From Russula earlei (Eukaryota; Basidiomycota; Agaricomycetes; Russulales; Russulaceae), in assembly GCA_025769875.1 (NCBI GenBank), contig JAGFNK010000510.1:1-37551 (forward strand): a stretch of 37,551 bases of DNA, in the 5' to 3' direction. Made by a program: the position numbers and the translations under genes. Of this stretch, positions 1-10,365 are shown piece by piece. The notes beneath the pieces are model-generated. The model worked only from the letters and a program-made list of their open reading frames with translations, was not told the origin of the DNA and did no database searches. Position 1 is the stretch's first letter. The number at the start of each line of letters is the position of its first letter.

Positions 1-1
1 A

Positions 2-2180
2 GTGCCACCCGGAAGCCAATCCTCCATGCCCCAAAATCCTCTTGACATCTTAAAATCTGGCCTTTCTGAGCTCAAAAAAGGTGTTGAAAGGTGCAGAACA
101 CACCTTCTAGGATGCCTGCAGCGAAAGGAGCAGATTTCCGAGGAGGAGGAAGCTTGGTTGGACAATGATGCAAATTATGTTGATGAAGAGGCCATCATTG
201 CAATTCTTGAAGGATCCCTGGACTTTGAACTGGGATTGGCACAGCTTACTTCAGAACAGAAGAGGATGGTGGAGAAACTGAGAGGGTGTGGTAGTGGCAG
301 TGGCAAAAGTCAGCAAGGGACCAAAATTGGGAACAAAAGGAAACGTGAGCGTACCATCCAGAGGCCACACACCTCTGAGAACTGACTCCGGGAATAGGGA
401 ACGACAGAGCAGTAAAGGGTGGAGGCAATGCAAAGAAGTCCAAAGGGGACAATAATCCGATATTCACAAAGAAAGAGAATGCCACATTGGCACAACGCAT
501 CGAAATTTTGGACTGGCACCACAAAAGCAATGAGAAAAATCAGTCGAAAACAGCACACCATTGGGATAAAATATATCCAAACTTACAATTGAAGCAGCCA
601 ACAATCTCAGCTTGGCTGAAAGATGAATCCAAATGGCGAGGACAGTGGGCCGATGTGGAATCTGGTGGACTTGGAACTGCTCTACAAGCAAAACAGGTCA
701 AGCAAACAGAGCATCCACAGGTCACTGTGATGCTTGAACTCTGGGTGGCTGGGGCAAAATCGTATGGAGTAATCTTGACCGGAGACATCTTGCGCAAGAA
801 ATGGCGACGATTTGCAGACCTGGCCAAGATCCCTGAAGATCAAAGGCTTACACTCAGTGATGGGTGGCTTACTACCTTCAAAAAACGATGTGGATTAAAA
901 GCATTTAAATGCCATGGAGAAGCAGGGTCAGCAAAGCAAGATGATGTCGAATGTGAGTGCAAGTGTCTTCAAGTTCTCATCGAAAATTCCGGATATAAGT
1001 TATCAGATATCTTCAATATGGATGAGACCGGGTTATTTTATGTGTGCGTTTCGAAAATCTGATCCATCAAACCAATTCTTACTTTGGTCCTTTGGTTAGA
1101 ATGCCACCAGATTGTGGGCTCATGGAAACAGCTGCACCTGGTGTCAAAGGGAACAAGAAAAGACTAACATATGTGATTGCAGTCAATGCCAGTGGCAGCG
1201 AGAAGCTCCCACTCCTTATCATCAGAAAAGCAGCTAAACCACGTGCATTCCAAAAGAAGTCAGGTTCCAAGCTTGGCTTTTATTATCGCAGCAATACAAA
1301 TGCATGGATGACAACAAAAATATATCAAGAATGGATCACAGAATGGGATCACAAACTAATGAGACAGAATCGGCACATTCTGTTACTTCAAGACAACTTT
1401 AGTGGCCATGTCCCACCAAATGGCCTCAAAAACATTTGTGTCAAGAAGTTTTCACCAAATCTCACTGCCCATGTTCAGCCTGCAGATGCTGGGATTATCC
1501 AATGCTTCAAGGCTCATTATCGCAGCAAATTTATCAACCAGGCTATCGATCGTTATGATGGCAATATCACCCCATCACTAATTTATGAAATTGATCAACT
1601 TGAAGCAATGCGTCTCACGGAAATTGCCTGGAGTGAAGTCTCTGCTGAGACAATCCGAAATTGTTGGCACAAAGTTGGAATTCTTCCAACTTCACTCCTG
1701 CATCCCGCGGACATTCCAACACCCTCAGTTCCTATCTTCACACTTCTCAACAGTTACCAGCCAGCTGAAATCAACCATATGGCTCATGCTGAACAGGATC
1801 TTGTTGACTTGTTGGCCCAATTGGAGAGTAGGGGTATCCTGCAGCCAAGGAACATGATGGATCTTGGAGAGCTATTGAATCCCAAGGGGGAGCAGGATCT
1901 TATTGAGGAAGTATCAGATATTGATATCTTTGAGGCAGTCATGCAGGGTCACGAGCAAGAAAACTTTGATTATGAAGATGATGGCAGCATGGACAAGAGG
2001 CCAACTCGAGAGGAGGCCATCACTGCGTCACTTGCCTTACAAAAATATCTTATCAATATTAATAAGCCATTTGCCCGACAGCTGGAAGCAGCTCTGGCAA
2101 GCTTTGGTTGCCAGATCTGCCTTGATCAGGCCCAAATGATGCGAGATACAGCAATAACTGATTATTTTACATCAAAGTAA
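2..2180 (+). CDS. pogo/Tigger-type transposase, three exons, 5' end open
   Basis: Cut-and-paste transposase of the pogo branch of Tc1/mariner. Proposed exons are 2-344, 413-1043 and 1100-2180. Exon 1 encodes a charged leader with an acidic stretch (ISEEEEAWLDNDANY) found ahead of the DNA-binding part. Exon 2 has a psq/CENP-B-like helix-turn-helix (LAQRIEILDW to ISAWLKDESKWR) and a second Tc5/CENPB-type HTH (LSDGWLTTFKKRCGLKAF). It ends in the first catalytic Asp (FNMDETGLFY). Exon 3 has the rest of the DDE_1 domain: LTYVIAVNASGSEKLPLL, the second Asp in LLLQDNFSGH, and the third in QPADAGIIQCFK. No in-frame stop is present, in contrast to every other transposon here, so this copy looks young. 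The true start may lie left of the window; the first in-window codon is GTG, and an ATG lies at 27 in the same frame. Confidence 0.88.
345..412 (+). other. Intron 1 of the pogo transposase
   Basis: Donor GTGAGC at 345, branch-like CTGAC at 382-386 and acceptor CAG at 410-412 give a 68-nt intron that joins frame 2 to frame 1 and bypasses the stops at 376 and 384. An alternative acceptor at 408-409 keeps the same frame. Predicted only. Confidence 0.65.
1044..1099 (+). other. Intron 2 of the pogo transposase
   Basis: Donor GTGCGT at 1044, branch-like CTGAT at 1059-1063, acceptor TTAG ending at 1099: 56 nt. Splicing joins MDETGLFY to MPPD, the conserved order around the first catalytic Asp of the DDE_1 family, and removes the apparent frameshift. 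Confidence 0.8.
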
Positions 2181-2315
2181 CATAGCTGATTGTATATACA
2201 AGCTAGAACATGGAATTTGGGGTCTCTGTATGCACATCTCTCGAAACCCATACTCTGTAATAACCCATAGTTTTGGGCATCCACGGACCACTATGGGTTA
2301 TGAGAGAGTTGACTG

Positions 2316-2764
2316 TATATAATAAATTAATATGCATTTTTTTTTGTTGTCATTTACATATTCACATATTTGGGGTTACACATGATGTGTCAGCGTCAAA
2401 CTCGGAGTCAAGCAGTCCAACTCGAGCTCAACATCTGGGTGCATGCAGCCCCATTTTCACCAGAGCTGCACATACAAAATTTGCACAAAGATGTGCACCC
2501 ACACATTGGTGACACATATTCTGCCTCAATGACATGCTTGCAATACCCCACTTGGAAGGAGTGGAAGGAAGGGTTAGAAAAAATATTTTACATTTCACAT
2601 GTAAACCCAGCAAATCACACCGGAAAATAACTCATATTTGAAATGGACTCATATTAGTTTATTATGTCACTTACATCACACCTGTCATTCCTGTCACTCC
2701 TGGAAAATCCTGAAATCCAAGTTCAAGTTCAAGATTCAAGAATTCTCAGTTGGTAAAAGGGGCC
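2316..2764. repeat. GGCCCC-ended non-autonomous element, right part (copy 1)
   Basis: Matches the interior and right inverted arm of the complete copy at 33072-33625, from TATATAATAAATT to the end GGTAAAAGGGGCC. It is followed by TAA (2765-2767), which fits the 3-bp TNA-type target duplication of this family. The left arm would lie beyond the pogo element, outside the window. No coding sequence seen. Confidence 0.8.
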
Positions 2765-2767
2765 TAA

Positions 2768-3390
2768 GCCATGTTTTCGAGGTGCACAATTTTGGCTGCT
2801 GTGGGAAAGTGGCCATCTATTTTTGTGGTTGTTCCCGAAATATGGCTCTGCTGGCAGCTTTTGGCCTGCAAGTGGTACCATCTTTTTGTTGCGGCCATTG
2901 CTGACTTAGCTTTTTGTCTTGTATTATTGTGTTTGTATTTGTCTGCAAAGACAGTGAGCATTTCCACGCCATCTATCATTGCGGCCGTTGCCAGTTGACT
3001 AATTTGTTTGGCGGTCTGAATTCACCCAGTTCTGGTACCCAGTTGCCACACCTTTTTTTTTTTTTTTTAAATCCAAATTTGTATTCCACTGCATGTAAAA
3101 CATGATACAGAGGTGGTCACAGGCATGGTATGTGACGTAATGTGATTAGGTGTTTATGGGTCTTTGGTTGTCTGCTGAGGTGGTATGACAGCAATAGAGT
3201 ATAGTGTTTGGTGGTTGGTTGTGATGATTATGTGGGGTGTCTCTGTGTTCCCCGGTTCTCCCTTCTCCATCCTGGGTCCCAACTGGCTGCCACACTGCAG
3301 CAAACAAAGCAATTGAGCTTATCAAGCTCGTAATCTGGGTGATCATGTATTGAGAAACGTTGGGACTCTGCCTCCATGGGAAAAGACTGA
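2768..3390. other. Stretch without a recognised gene
   Basis: No open frame with a recognisable product. It has a 17-base T run near 3053 and TG-rich tracts at 3140-3240. Nothing else in the window repeats it. Possibly original host DNA or old unrecognised repeat. Confidence 0.4.
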
Positions 3391-3459
3391 GGTTTGCCAG
3401 TGCACAAGCATGCGCTATTTTTCCATTCCATCATATTGAATACGAATGAACCACAAGCC

Positions 3460-3693
3460 ATGGATCTCAGTTGGTTACCCCCAACCCTAACCCCACCCAA
3501 AAGCGCCCCCAACCCCAAGGAAGAGCCCCCTGACCCAAAGAGGGCTCAATTACCAGAAGGAGAGCAACAAAAAAGCCTAGCCCTGTTGCAGGAGGCCACA
3601 GCCAACAGCAACAAGGCCACTACGGGCGAACCACAGGCTGGAGAAAACACCTCCACTGACCTACTCTCTCATGCCTCAGAGGTCCTTGACTAG
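3460..3693 (+). pseudogene. Short Pro/Glu-rich ORF truncated by the hAT end
   Basis: From ATG 3460 (good context, AAGCCATGG) the frame encodes 77 residues, starting MDLSWLPPTLTPPKSAPNP and rich in Pro, Glu, Lys and Gln. Its stop codon TAG (3691-3693) is the first three bases of the hAT terminal sequence TAGGGCTGTTC, so the natural C-terminus is missing. Family not recognised. It may be a real host exon hit by the hAT, or chance. The codons are even in quality and the frame is open well upstream of the ATG (from 3394). Confidence 0.4.
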
Positions 3694-3881
3694 GGCTGTT
3701 CACTGTACCATATCACAGGCATGGCTGTATATTTGATGGGTCCAAATGGGTCTACCTGTCCTGACCTTGTGCCATATCTCAACCTACTGTGAACTCAAAT
3801 GGGATGGTATGGGGGATTGAACAGCCGTATTATGGGTAATGGGTCATATATTAGGAACGAAACTACTGATACGACATGTTC

Positions 3882-4709
3882 TCATTGCAAGTGCAATTTC
3901 TTTTTGACTAGTATAAGGGTCCTGATGGTCTCCGCCCTCAAGCTAGCATGACAGAGAGAGATTGTGTCTTGGCCACCAGAGAAAACCCTCTCTACAGCCA
4001 CTGCAGAAGCTGATGATGACAGTGAGCTGTGAACAAAAGGAAAGAAAAAAGAAAAACTCACCCAGGATGGACAAGATGTCACATGCAAGCCAATACAAGT
4101 TGGGAAAAGAAGTTCAGCAGTGCAACCACCACTGAATTGGATTGCAAGTGTCAAAATCCTCTTGAGGGAGCTTCCAGAACTCAAGGAGTTCATTGATTGG
4201 CACACAAGGTTTCTGGAATTGAGCAGTAAAATTCTTCTGTGGGGAGCAGTTGAGCATCAAGGCGGTCTGAGTGGATGGGTTAGATGGGGAAGGGCATGGT
4301 GCTATCTTGTTTGCATAATGTGTCTTGTAATACACATGAAGCTTGTTCTTTGCCACTTTGAGGAAAGGGGCAAGATCTTCATTGCCTTCACACTTGTCCA
4401 AAAGTGCTGAATATGAGATATGAGGGTCCAAAACTCAAGACAGTTTCAGTGTGATAGACAAATGATTCACAAGATGAGACTTATGAGATGCCCACAGATA
4501 GAAAGGTGACTCATCAAATTTATAATAATATTCACTGAGTTTTAGATGGGCATTGGAGAGGCCTTGAATGAGCTGCAGGGATAAACCCTGTTCCTCATGA
4601 AGAATGTCCCTGATTTTGGCCTGGAGTCCACAGAAGATTGCATGAGTGGAAGAGATCATTGGTTTCTTTATTGCTGACATTTGAGTAGTGGCAGACTGGA
4701 ATGGCTTCA
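3882..4709 (-). pseudogene. hAT transposase, C-terminal piece with dimerisation domain
   Basis: Read from 4709 leftward. It starts just after the L2 insertion with PFQSATTQMSAIKKPM, then THAIFCGLQAKIRDIL and LSNAHLKLSEYYYKFDESPF, all standard hAT core motifs. LAPFLKVAKNKLHVYYKTHY follows, then a gap of frames. The end is the hATC dimerisation motif ASAVAVERVFSGGQDTISL and LVKKKLHL. A short minus-strand intron (4061 to 4027, GTGAGT to CACAG) is needed to join WW..TSFPNLYWLA to the hATC part. At least one TGA (WWLHC-stop-TSF) stands where the family has Arg. Non-functional. Confidence 0.85.
4705..4709. repeat. Target duplication CTTCA, left side of L2
   Basis: CTTCA precedes the LTR start TGTTA at 4710. 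The same five bases follow the other LTR at 17154-17158. Removing 4710-17158 joins two parts of the hAT gene in frame. Confidence 0.9.
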
Positions 4710-5304
4710 TGTTACAGCGTTGTGGCCATTGGAGTGTTAGCTCAAGGTTCAGTGGGGCCAAGTCCCAGTGACTTGGTTCAGGGGTTCAATGGGGACCAGC
4801 TCAAAGAGACTGGTTTGAAGGTTTAGCATCTTGAAACTAAGTCAAGGATGATCTAATCTGCAGACAGAGTTGATCTTCTGGTTTTCACAGAAGAGGATGG
4901 CAATGAGAGAGAAGCAGAGGAGGAAGAGGAACACAAAGGTCCCTTGTGACAAGCTCAAGTCAAACAGAGTATAAGCCAGCACAACACAAGTTGTGATTGA
5001 GAGAGGGTACAGGGCAATGGATGCAAAAGGTAATGGGACAAAGCTAAACTTGGGACATTCCCCAGCTTCTACAGGTGCTTAAATACTGAGTGTAGCAAGG
5101 CTGTACAGTACTATATGCAGAACAATAGACAAAAGGTAGGCCAATGGCAAAAGGGGATCAACAACAGGTGAAACACAAGAAGGTAAAGTGACAGCTATCA
5201 ATCAATATCAAGGGATGAAATGGTAACCAAAGGGACAAGGGTGACAGAAGGGAACAACAGCAGAAGAGGTTAGTGACAAACCAACAAGGGGGTAGATCAT
5301 AACA
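4710..5304 (-). repeat. L2 3' LTR
   Basis: 595 bp, TGTTACAGCG...GATCATAACA on the plus strand. In the element's own direction it starts TGTTATGATC. It is very similar to 16561-17153 and less so to the solo copy at 7100-7676. A TATTTAAG box on the minus strand (near 5080) may be the promoter TATA. Confidence 0.9.
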
Positions 5305-5319
5305 TCATGCCCCCCTCAT
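5305..5319 (-). other. Polypurine tract of L2
   Basis: On the minus strand ATGAGGGGGGCATGA abuts the 3' LTR start (TGTTATG). It is the expected primer site for plus-strand DNA synthesis and fixes the element's orientation. Confidence 0.8.
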
Positions 5320-5402
5320 GCTTAGTTCTCTGAACTAATCGGTCTCAGGGCCTGACTCATGGAGATCATCGCCTTCAACCTCTTGCCACACGCTCTGAGA
5401 GC

Positions 5403-5728
5403 CTACTGCCTTGGGGCAGAAACCTCTGTAACTCTGGTGGGTCCTCCTGAGAATACTGTCTGCCTGTCTGCTGCAGTTGGTGCGAGGTCTGTTGCAATCT
5501 TTGTTCCAGTGACCCCTAGTGTTGCAATGTTTGCAGACATGTTGTCATTTCTGGAACTGATGACATTGTGCTTTGGTCATGTGTGCAGGTGTGAGGGGGG
5601 TGTTAGGGGTGCTGGCATTGTCAGAAAACATCTGTGGGAAGTGGGAGGGTGATCCCACGGGGGCATCATTTTGGGACTGATCAACGACTCAAGGAAGATA
5701 TTTGAGAGGAGGGGTCAAAGAGAGGGGA
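5403..5728 (-). pseudogene. L2 post-pol ORF (ORF3), zinc-knuckle end
   Basis: Minus-strand frame running from the LTR1a junction (5728) to a TAG at 5403-5405, about 100 bp before the purine tract. It contains the zinc knuckle CKHCNTRGHWNKDC at 5535-5494, and the extended motif continues to a fifth Cys at 5473 (CX2CX4HX4CX6C, with NRPRTN between the last two Cys). Two in-frame TGA codons interrupt it (LP-stop-VVD and QK-stop-QHV). The N-terminal part is cut by LTR1a. The same signature occurs in the post-pol ORFs of elements A and B, so this is not part of gag. Function unknown; nucleic-acid binding is inferred from the knuckle. Confidence 0.7.
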
Positions 5729-6693
5729 TGTCATGAACCATTTCCCAGAGAGGGCCCTTGAAGGACCCTTCCTTATGAGAGGAAACCCAGCCTCTATGGT
5801 GTCACCCTGTTCACATGGACAAAAGGGGTGAGTAGAGGTGTCCACAATATCGTATGTGCATTGTTGCATGAGCAATTCTTGGCACAATCAACATACAGCA
5901 AGCCCCACTTAATGGCAACCCTTTTAGCAATAAAGGACAGTATTATAGCCTCCCTAAGGACCCTTCTAGGACGACTCTAAGTGCTCTACAATAGGCACTA
6001 ACATGATACTAAAGACCCTACAACACATTATTAGACTAACTCTAATAACCATAGCACAAACTATAAAGCAATACTAAGGACCTTAATAGAAGTATTAGGG
6101 TTGACTCTAAGGACCCTAATGGAACTATATAAGGGGCTTTATAGGCAACTCTATTCCCTGAACCAAACTACAAGTCCTCAAATGACTGGCCCTAAACTAA
6201 CTAACAGCAAAAGCATCAGGTGCTTTGCACGTGTACTAAAGCAGTGAACACATGGACAGTAAAGGCTCTTACTCATCAAGAGGAGCCTTCTTACTCAGCA
6301 GCTTACTGAGCATGACTGAGCATGCTCAGTAAGCATACTCCGACTTCTTGCTCATCCATCTATTGTGCTTGATAACAAGGTTATAACTTGTTCCCTGTTT
6401 AGCAGTTCTCTTGTAGTATATAAGCACTCAATAAAGTAGCGGACAGTCTTCAGACTGTCCATTTGTTTACAGCACTCTCTACCCCTGGGATACTCCTTTA
6501 AGGACTGTCCCCTTGTGACCATTCTGGCTTCTTCCCTGCGTACCTGCTCGACTCTACCAGTAACTATACCTCTCTGGTATTTGGTACTGCTTTGGACTCT
6601 ACTTCTTGCCCTCACCATCTTAGATGTCTATTGACTTGTCTTTGAGCTTACCCCTTGCTCTTGAACTGGATAGTTCAACAGTGAGTCATGACA
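5729..6693 (+). repeat. LTR1 family, copy a
   Basis: 965 bp, TGTCATGA...TCATGACA with perfect 8-bp inverted ends. TATATAAG at 6417-6424, AATAAA at 6430-6435 and a 14-bp hairpin at 6301-6334 give a plus orientation. The flanks are GGGGA and TCTGG, so there is no target duplication. This is not a clean solo LTR: it probably is the 5' LTR of a longer element whose other end is lost. It is strongly depleted of CpG relative to copies b and c. Confidence 0.9.
6301..6334. promoter_or_regulatory. Perfect 14-bp hairpin in LTR1a
   Basis: GCTTACTGAGCATG, 6-nt loop ACTGAG, then its exact complement. It lies about 85 bp before the TATA box and is identical in LTR1b (11266-11299) and LTR1c (32395-32428). 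It could be an operator-like protein site or an RNA structure. Confidence 0.6.
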
Positions 6694-8169
6694 TCTGGAC
6701 AGTCTCTACCAACCTGTGCTGACCAGTCGACTCATCAAGTGTCTGACAACATTCCAACCACTGGGTCTCTGGAGCCTCACACTCCCAACATCCAACTACT
6801 TTCCCTTCCCCAATCTTTTCCCCTTGTCCCAGGCCTGTCTCCGCCACCTGGACTTCCCCCCATTGTAGCTCTTCCCCTCCTGGGGACTTACACAGAGGAT
6901 AACCCCTCCAATGACCAAGAAAACCTTTCCCTGGTCCCATGTGGCTTCTTCAATCCTCTGGACTGCACTGAGTATACTTTCCACCCCCACCAGTTCCAAG
7001 TTTATGGGGTCCAACAGAATGAAGTAGAACACTGGCACCCTTTGGAGGAGGCAGGACAACATGACACCCTCTCTTCCATCCCTACTATAGGTCACTTGCT
7101 GTTATGGCATCGTGGCTGTAAGAGCATTAGCTCAAGGTTCAATGGGGCCAAGTACCTGTGACTTGGTTCAAGGGTTCAGTGGGGCCGGCTCAAAGGGACC
7201 GGATCAAGGGTTTAGCGTCTCAAGGCTGAGTCAAACAATGACTCAGTCCACAGACAGAGTCGATCTCCTGGTTTCACAGAAGAGGAGGAAGAGGAACACA
7301 AGGGTTCCTTGAAATGTGTTATGGTCAAGCAGAGTATAGGCCAGCACAAGCAAGTTGTGATTGAGAGAGTATACAGGGCAAGGGATGCGACAGAAAATGG
7401 GACAAAGCTAAGCTTGGGGTATTCCCCAGCTTCTACAGGCACTTAAATACTGTATGTAGTGAGGCTGTACAGTACTATATGTGGAACAATTGATAAAAAG
7501 CGAGCCAATAGCAAAAGAGACTCACAATAGATAAAACAATAGATGAAACACAACGAATGAAACAATAAGGACCATCAACATCAAGGGATGAAACAGTAGT
7601 CAAGGGGACAGGGGTGAAAGTGAAGAACAACAAGGAGTAGTTTAGGGACGAACCAAAAGAGGGGTAGATCACAACACTTGCTCCAGTGACTGTCCACCGA
7701 CACCTTTGTTTCCCCATTCTGGGCCAAAACTGCCCACACTTTTGCAGTACTGCCTACCAACCATGACCTTGTCAAGCAGTTTAATCTAGCAAGCTTTGAG
7801 GTGTGTAGTTCTGTAGGAATACACCCTCCAGACATAGACTTCACCTTCGGTTGCCTCCATTACCTGTTTAATTCATCCATACATCGCCATTTGGAGACAC
7901 TGCCCACCATTTACTGATTTGTGTACCAAGGGTCTTTCCTCCTCACTTCCATTCACGACTTCCTTGACAGCAGAGTCTATTACTCATATGCTTACTTAAG
8001 GGTAGCTGAGGGAGGATATATATCGTTCAAAAATAGCTTCTTGAACTCCCAAGACAACCTCCGTCTTTACCCCGCCTTGTCTCGCTTTTGCTTCCTCCCA
8101 CATCTCCCTTTGAATCCCTTGCTTACTTTGGATCCCCTTTGCCCAAGCATCATCAATATAGCCACCTAG
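6688..8169 (+). pseudogene. Unidentified gene after LTR1a, split by a solo LTR
   Basis: The frame opens at ATG 6688, inside the last bases of LTR1a, and runs to 7099. It continues at 7682 in the same frame once the solo L2 LTR and one CTTGC are removed, and goes on to 8169. TGA codons interrupt at 7687-7689 and after PTIY (near 7918). The product starts MTSGQSLPTCADQSTHQ and is Pro-rich at first. Further on it has VSPFWAKTAHTFAVLPTNHD and GIHPPDIDFTFGCLHYLF. The position directly behind an LTR suggests the gag of the LTR1 family, but I do not recognise the family and there is no zinc knuckle. Confidence 0.55.
7100..7676 (-). repeat. Solo LTR of the L2 family
   Basis: 577 bp, TGTTATGGCA...GATCACAACA, related along its length to 4710-5304 and 16561-17153 but more diverged. 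It is flanked by the perfect 5-bp duplication CTTGC (7095-7099 and 7677-7681), so it is a true solo LTR left by LTR-LTR recombination of an inserted element. Its removal restores the surrounding plus-strand frame. Confidence 0.92.
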
Positions 8170-8237
8170 TGCACAGTTCTTAAAAAGTAAGAACTACCCT
8201 TGTAACACTAGAACCAAAGAATCAAAACTTTTCTGCA

Positions 8238-9023
8238 GTGCCTCCGAGATTCACAGTTTCCCCCAACCCAAGTGTCAACTCTGAATACAACTCAGAAGAC
8301 AATGCAATCCTCCATCAGAGGGAGCTCATTGCTAATCACCTTCCCATCCTTCATGACATCTACTTCCCCCCAATCTCGGTTGTCAACATCTACGACTGGC
8401 AACAGATCAACATCTGGTTGCACAATGCCTACGTCCTCCGAGACTTGGTAGGTCTCCTCCTGTTTGGACAAATCCTCAACCAGGTGCAATATGACCTTTT
8501 CATTGACACCCTAAACCACCTCGTTGAACCTGCTTGCCACCAACTCTTGTTCTGGCACCTCTCAAACTCAAGGAACTTTGATGGGGAGCTGACTAGCATC
8601 CTCTCATTTACTGACAGTGATGAGGAGCTCTGGACTGAGGTGATCCTTCCCCAACACTATGCCCTTATACAGGAGCTGTTGGAGGGACAAGCCTCATACT
8701 ACCTGACACTTTTCACCCTCATGCACAAGCACATTGCCATGCAGTGCAATTATCTTTGCCTCAACCAATCTGTACAAGAGGGACAAGCAACCCTCCAGCT
8801 AGCATTTGTGGAAGGGAGAAGATATATTTACTCCTGGATTGAAGCTACGTGGACCCATGGCATCATTGATGCCCCACAGAATCTGGTAGACCCTGCCAGA
8901 CTGTACTCCCCACCTCCAGCAGTCTACATAGGCCCCCCCATTCCCAAAGAACTTTCCACCATCAGCTGGCCTCTCACCCCTATAGTGAGACGTACTCCGA
9001 CCAGCAGCATCTGTACCCATTGA
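8238..9023 (+). pseudogene. Unidentified 261-codon ORF
   Basis: Long clean plus-strand frame without an early ATG (first codon GTG at 8238), so it is probably an internal exon or the 3' part of the gene upstream. Product: polar N-terminus (SVNSEYNSEDNAILHQREL), a mid part rich in Leu, His and aromatic residues (LLFGQILNQVQYDLFIDTL, YALIQELLEGQASYYLTLF), then a Pro-rich tail (YSPPPAVYIGPPIPKEL). No transposase, RT or knuckle motif. It could be the second part of the LTR1-family gag or a host fragment. It ends at TGA 9021-9023, just before the candidate element at 9065. Confidence 0.45.
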
Positions 9024-9619
9024 TCCCCTACTCCAACTCATCCAGCTGTCTGCCTCTGCCTTGGAGTAGTGCTTCAAAGTCCAGTCAAGTCCAGTTTTTC
9101 CCATGATTTTGGTGTGACCGTGACCATGACTGGCTGCTGGTTTGTCCAATCCTCAAAATACCAGACCAGACTGCACATGACTGGTTACATGCGGTCATTT
9201 ACAGTCAATTGACCAGTTCAGACCAGTCCCAAGCAAAACAGAGGATGACTGGTTGAAACCAGTTCTTGACCCAGGAACAGCCAGCCACACTGGCCTCACC
9301 TTTCCCTTGCATCATCATTGCCACCATGCTGCCACTTCCCTCTCTCTCATGTTGCTGCCACTTTCCACCACCACCCTCGTTGCATGCACTGTAAGGTGGG
9401 TTCCTGCTGGCTTGGGAATCATGCAGTGCACTACCTTCATGCACTCCCTCCCTCCACGCATGCTGGGCAAATGCCGACACATGAATCCATGATGACACAA
9501 CTGAGCTTCCCATGTGTGCAAAAATCACGGGTTAAGCTGTACATTTTTCTCTCTCTCTCATCTGGCCAATCCCTAAACTCAAGACCCTGATGGCATGCAA
9601 CCCATCTTGTCCCATGAGC

Positions 9620-9765
9620 TCGACTTTCGTGCCTTGAGCCATGTGCATTTTTTTTTCTCTTTCTTTCATTTTCATGGCTTTCTGATTCATTCCACTTTTC
9701 AGGCTGCGTTTTCGTTCATACCGCACCCACCCACTCATGCGCCACAGCCTATGTTTGCCATCACC
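9620..9765. repeat. Direct repeat, unit 1
   Basis: Runs from GAGCCATGTGCATTTTT through CATGGCTTTCTGATTCATTC and GCACCCACCCACTC. A second copy, about 85 percent alike by eye, is at 10232-10365. No coding content. Confidence 0.65.
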
Positions 9766-9809
9766 ACCATGTCTCTGTTGCGCAGCATAGAGTGCAGCTA
9801 ACAGGGCAA

Positions 9810-10110
9810 GCAACCCACCTTAGAGGTTGTGCTAATGCTCAAGTGATATTGGGGTGTAGAGCGATATGTATACTCGTCTACAGGTATGGTATTTATACCT
9901 CTATGACCCAGGGCTGTTCCTAAGTCCAAAAGAGGTGACTACAGGTGTCCACTATATCGCGCATTCAGTGACGCGTGATGTGGAAACATTCTAGATGCAG
10001 CATAAGGCTACATCTTGTGATAGATAGCATAGTATGCGTAACCCTATTGCCATAAGCGCATATACTAAAGTTCTGTCTAACACATAACATCTATGAGCAG
10101 ATCTTGAACC
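9810..10110. repeat. Possible divergent LTR1-like remnant
   Basis: Contains AAAAGAGGTGACTACAGGTG followed by TCCACTATATCGCGC, resembling the start of LTR1 (AAAAGGGGTGAGTAGAGGTG, then TCCACAATATC). The surrounding sequence is not clearly alignable. No coding sequence. Confidence 0.35.
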
Positions 10111-10231
10111 TTGTATGAAGGTCTTTGCCTTCTTTGATCTGTTCAGGTTCCGGTTCAACAGTCTCCTCCCTCACCTCATCTCACTCCATCACCACCTCTG
10201 CCTGGCACGCACATGCAACGTGTCTTTTCCC

Positions 10232-10365
10232 ACATTGAGCCGTGTGCATTTTTTTCTTTCTTTCTTTCATTTTTATGGCTTTCTGATTCATTCCACTTTG
10301 CAGGCTGTTTTTTTGTGCTGGTGTTTGTTCTGTGGCACCCACCCACTTGTGCGCCACAACCCATC
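10232..10365. repeat. Direct repeat, unit 2
   Basis: Second copy of the 9620-9765 unit (GAGCCGTGTGCATTTTTT, TATGGCTTTCTGATTCATTC, GCACCCACCCACTTG). Together with the flanking CACCTC-rich tracts the two units suggest an old local duplication of about 600 bp. Confidence 0.65.

Larger units (their letters stand above)
1..2315 (+). mobile_element. pogo-like DNA transposon, 5' end outside the window
   Basis: The transposase gene fills 2-2180. The 3' end is placed at 2315, because the complement of the terminal bases reads CAGTCAACTCTCTC and CAGT is the usual terminus of pogo/Tc1-type elements. It is followed by TA (2316-2317), the pogo target. From there the sequence matches the interior of the GGCCCC element seen whole at 33072-33625. 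An 11-bp inverted repeat (TAACCCATAGT at 2261-2271, ACTATGGGTTA at 2290-2300) lies just inside the end. The left terminal repeat and left TA are outside the window, so the TIR pairing cannot be shown here. Confidence 0.75.

Noticed and set aside
1021..1100. A frameshift mutation in the pogo transposase
   Set aside because: A canonical 56-nt intron (GTGCGT...TTAG with CTGAT) restores the conserved sequence without any mutation.
2313..2764. The pogo gene as the autonomous partner of the GGCCCC element
   Set aside because: The pogo end is CAGT next to TA, while the GGCCCC family has a TNA 3-bp target; the boundary fits an insertion of one into the other.
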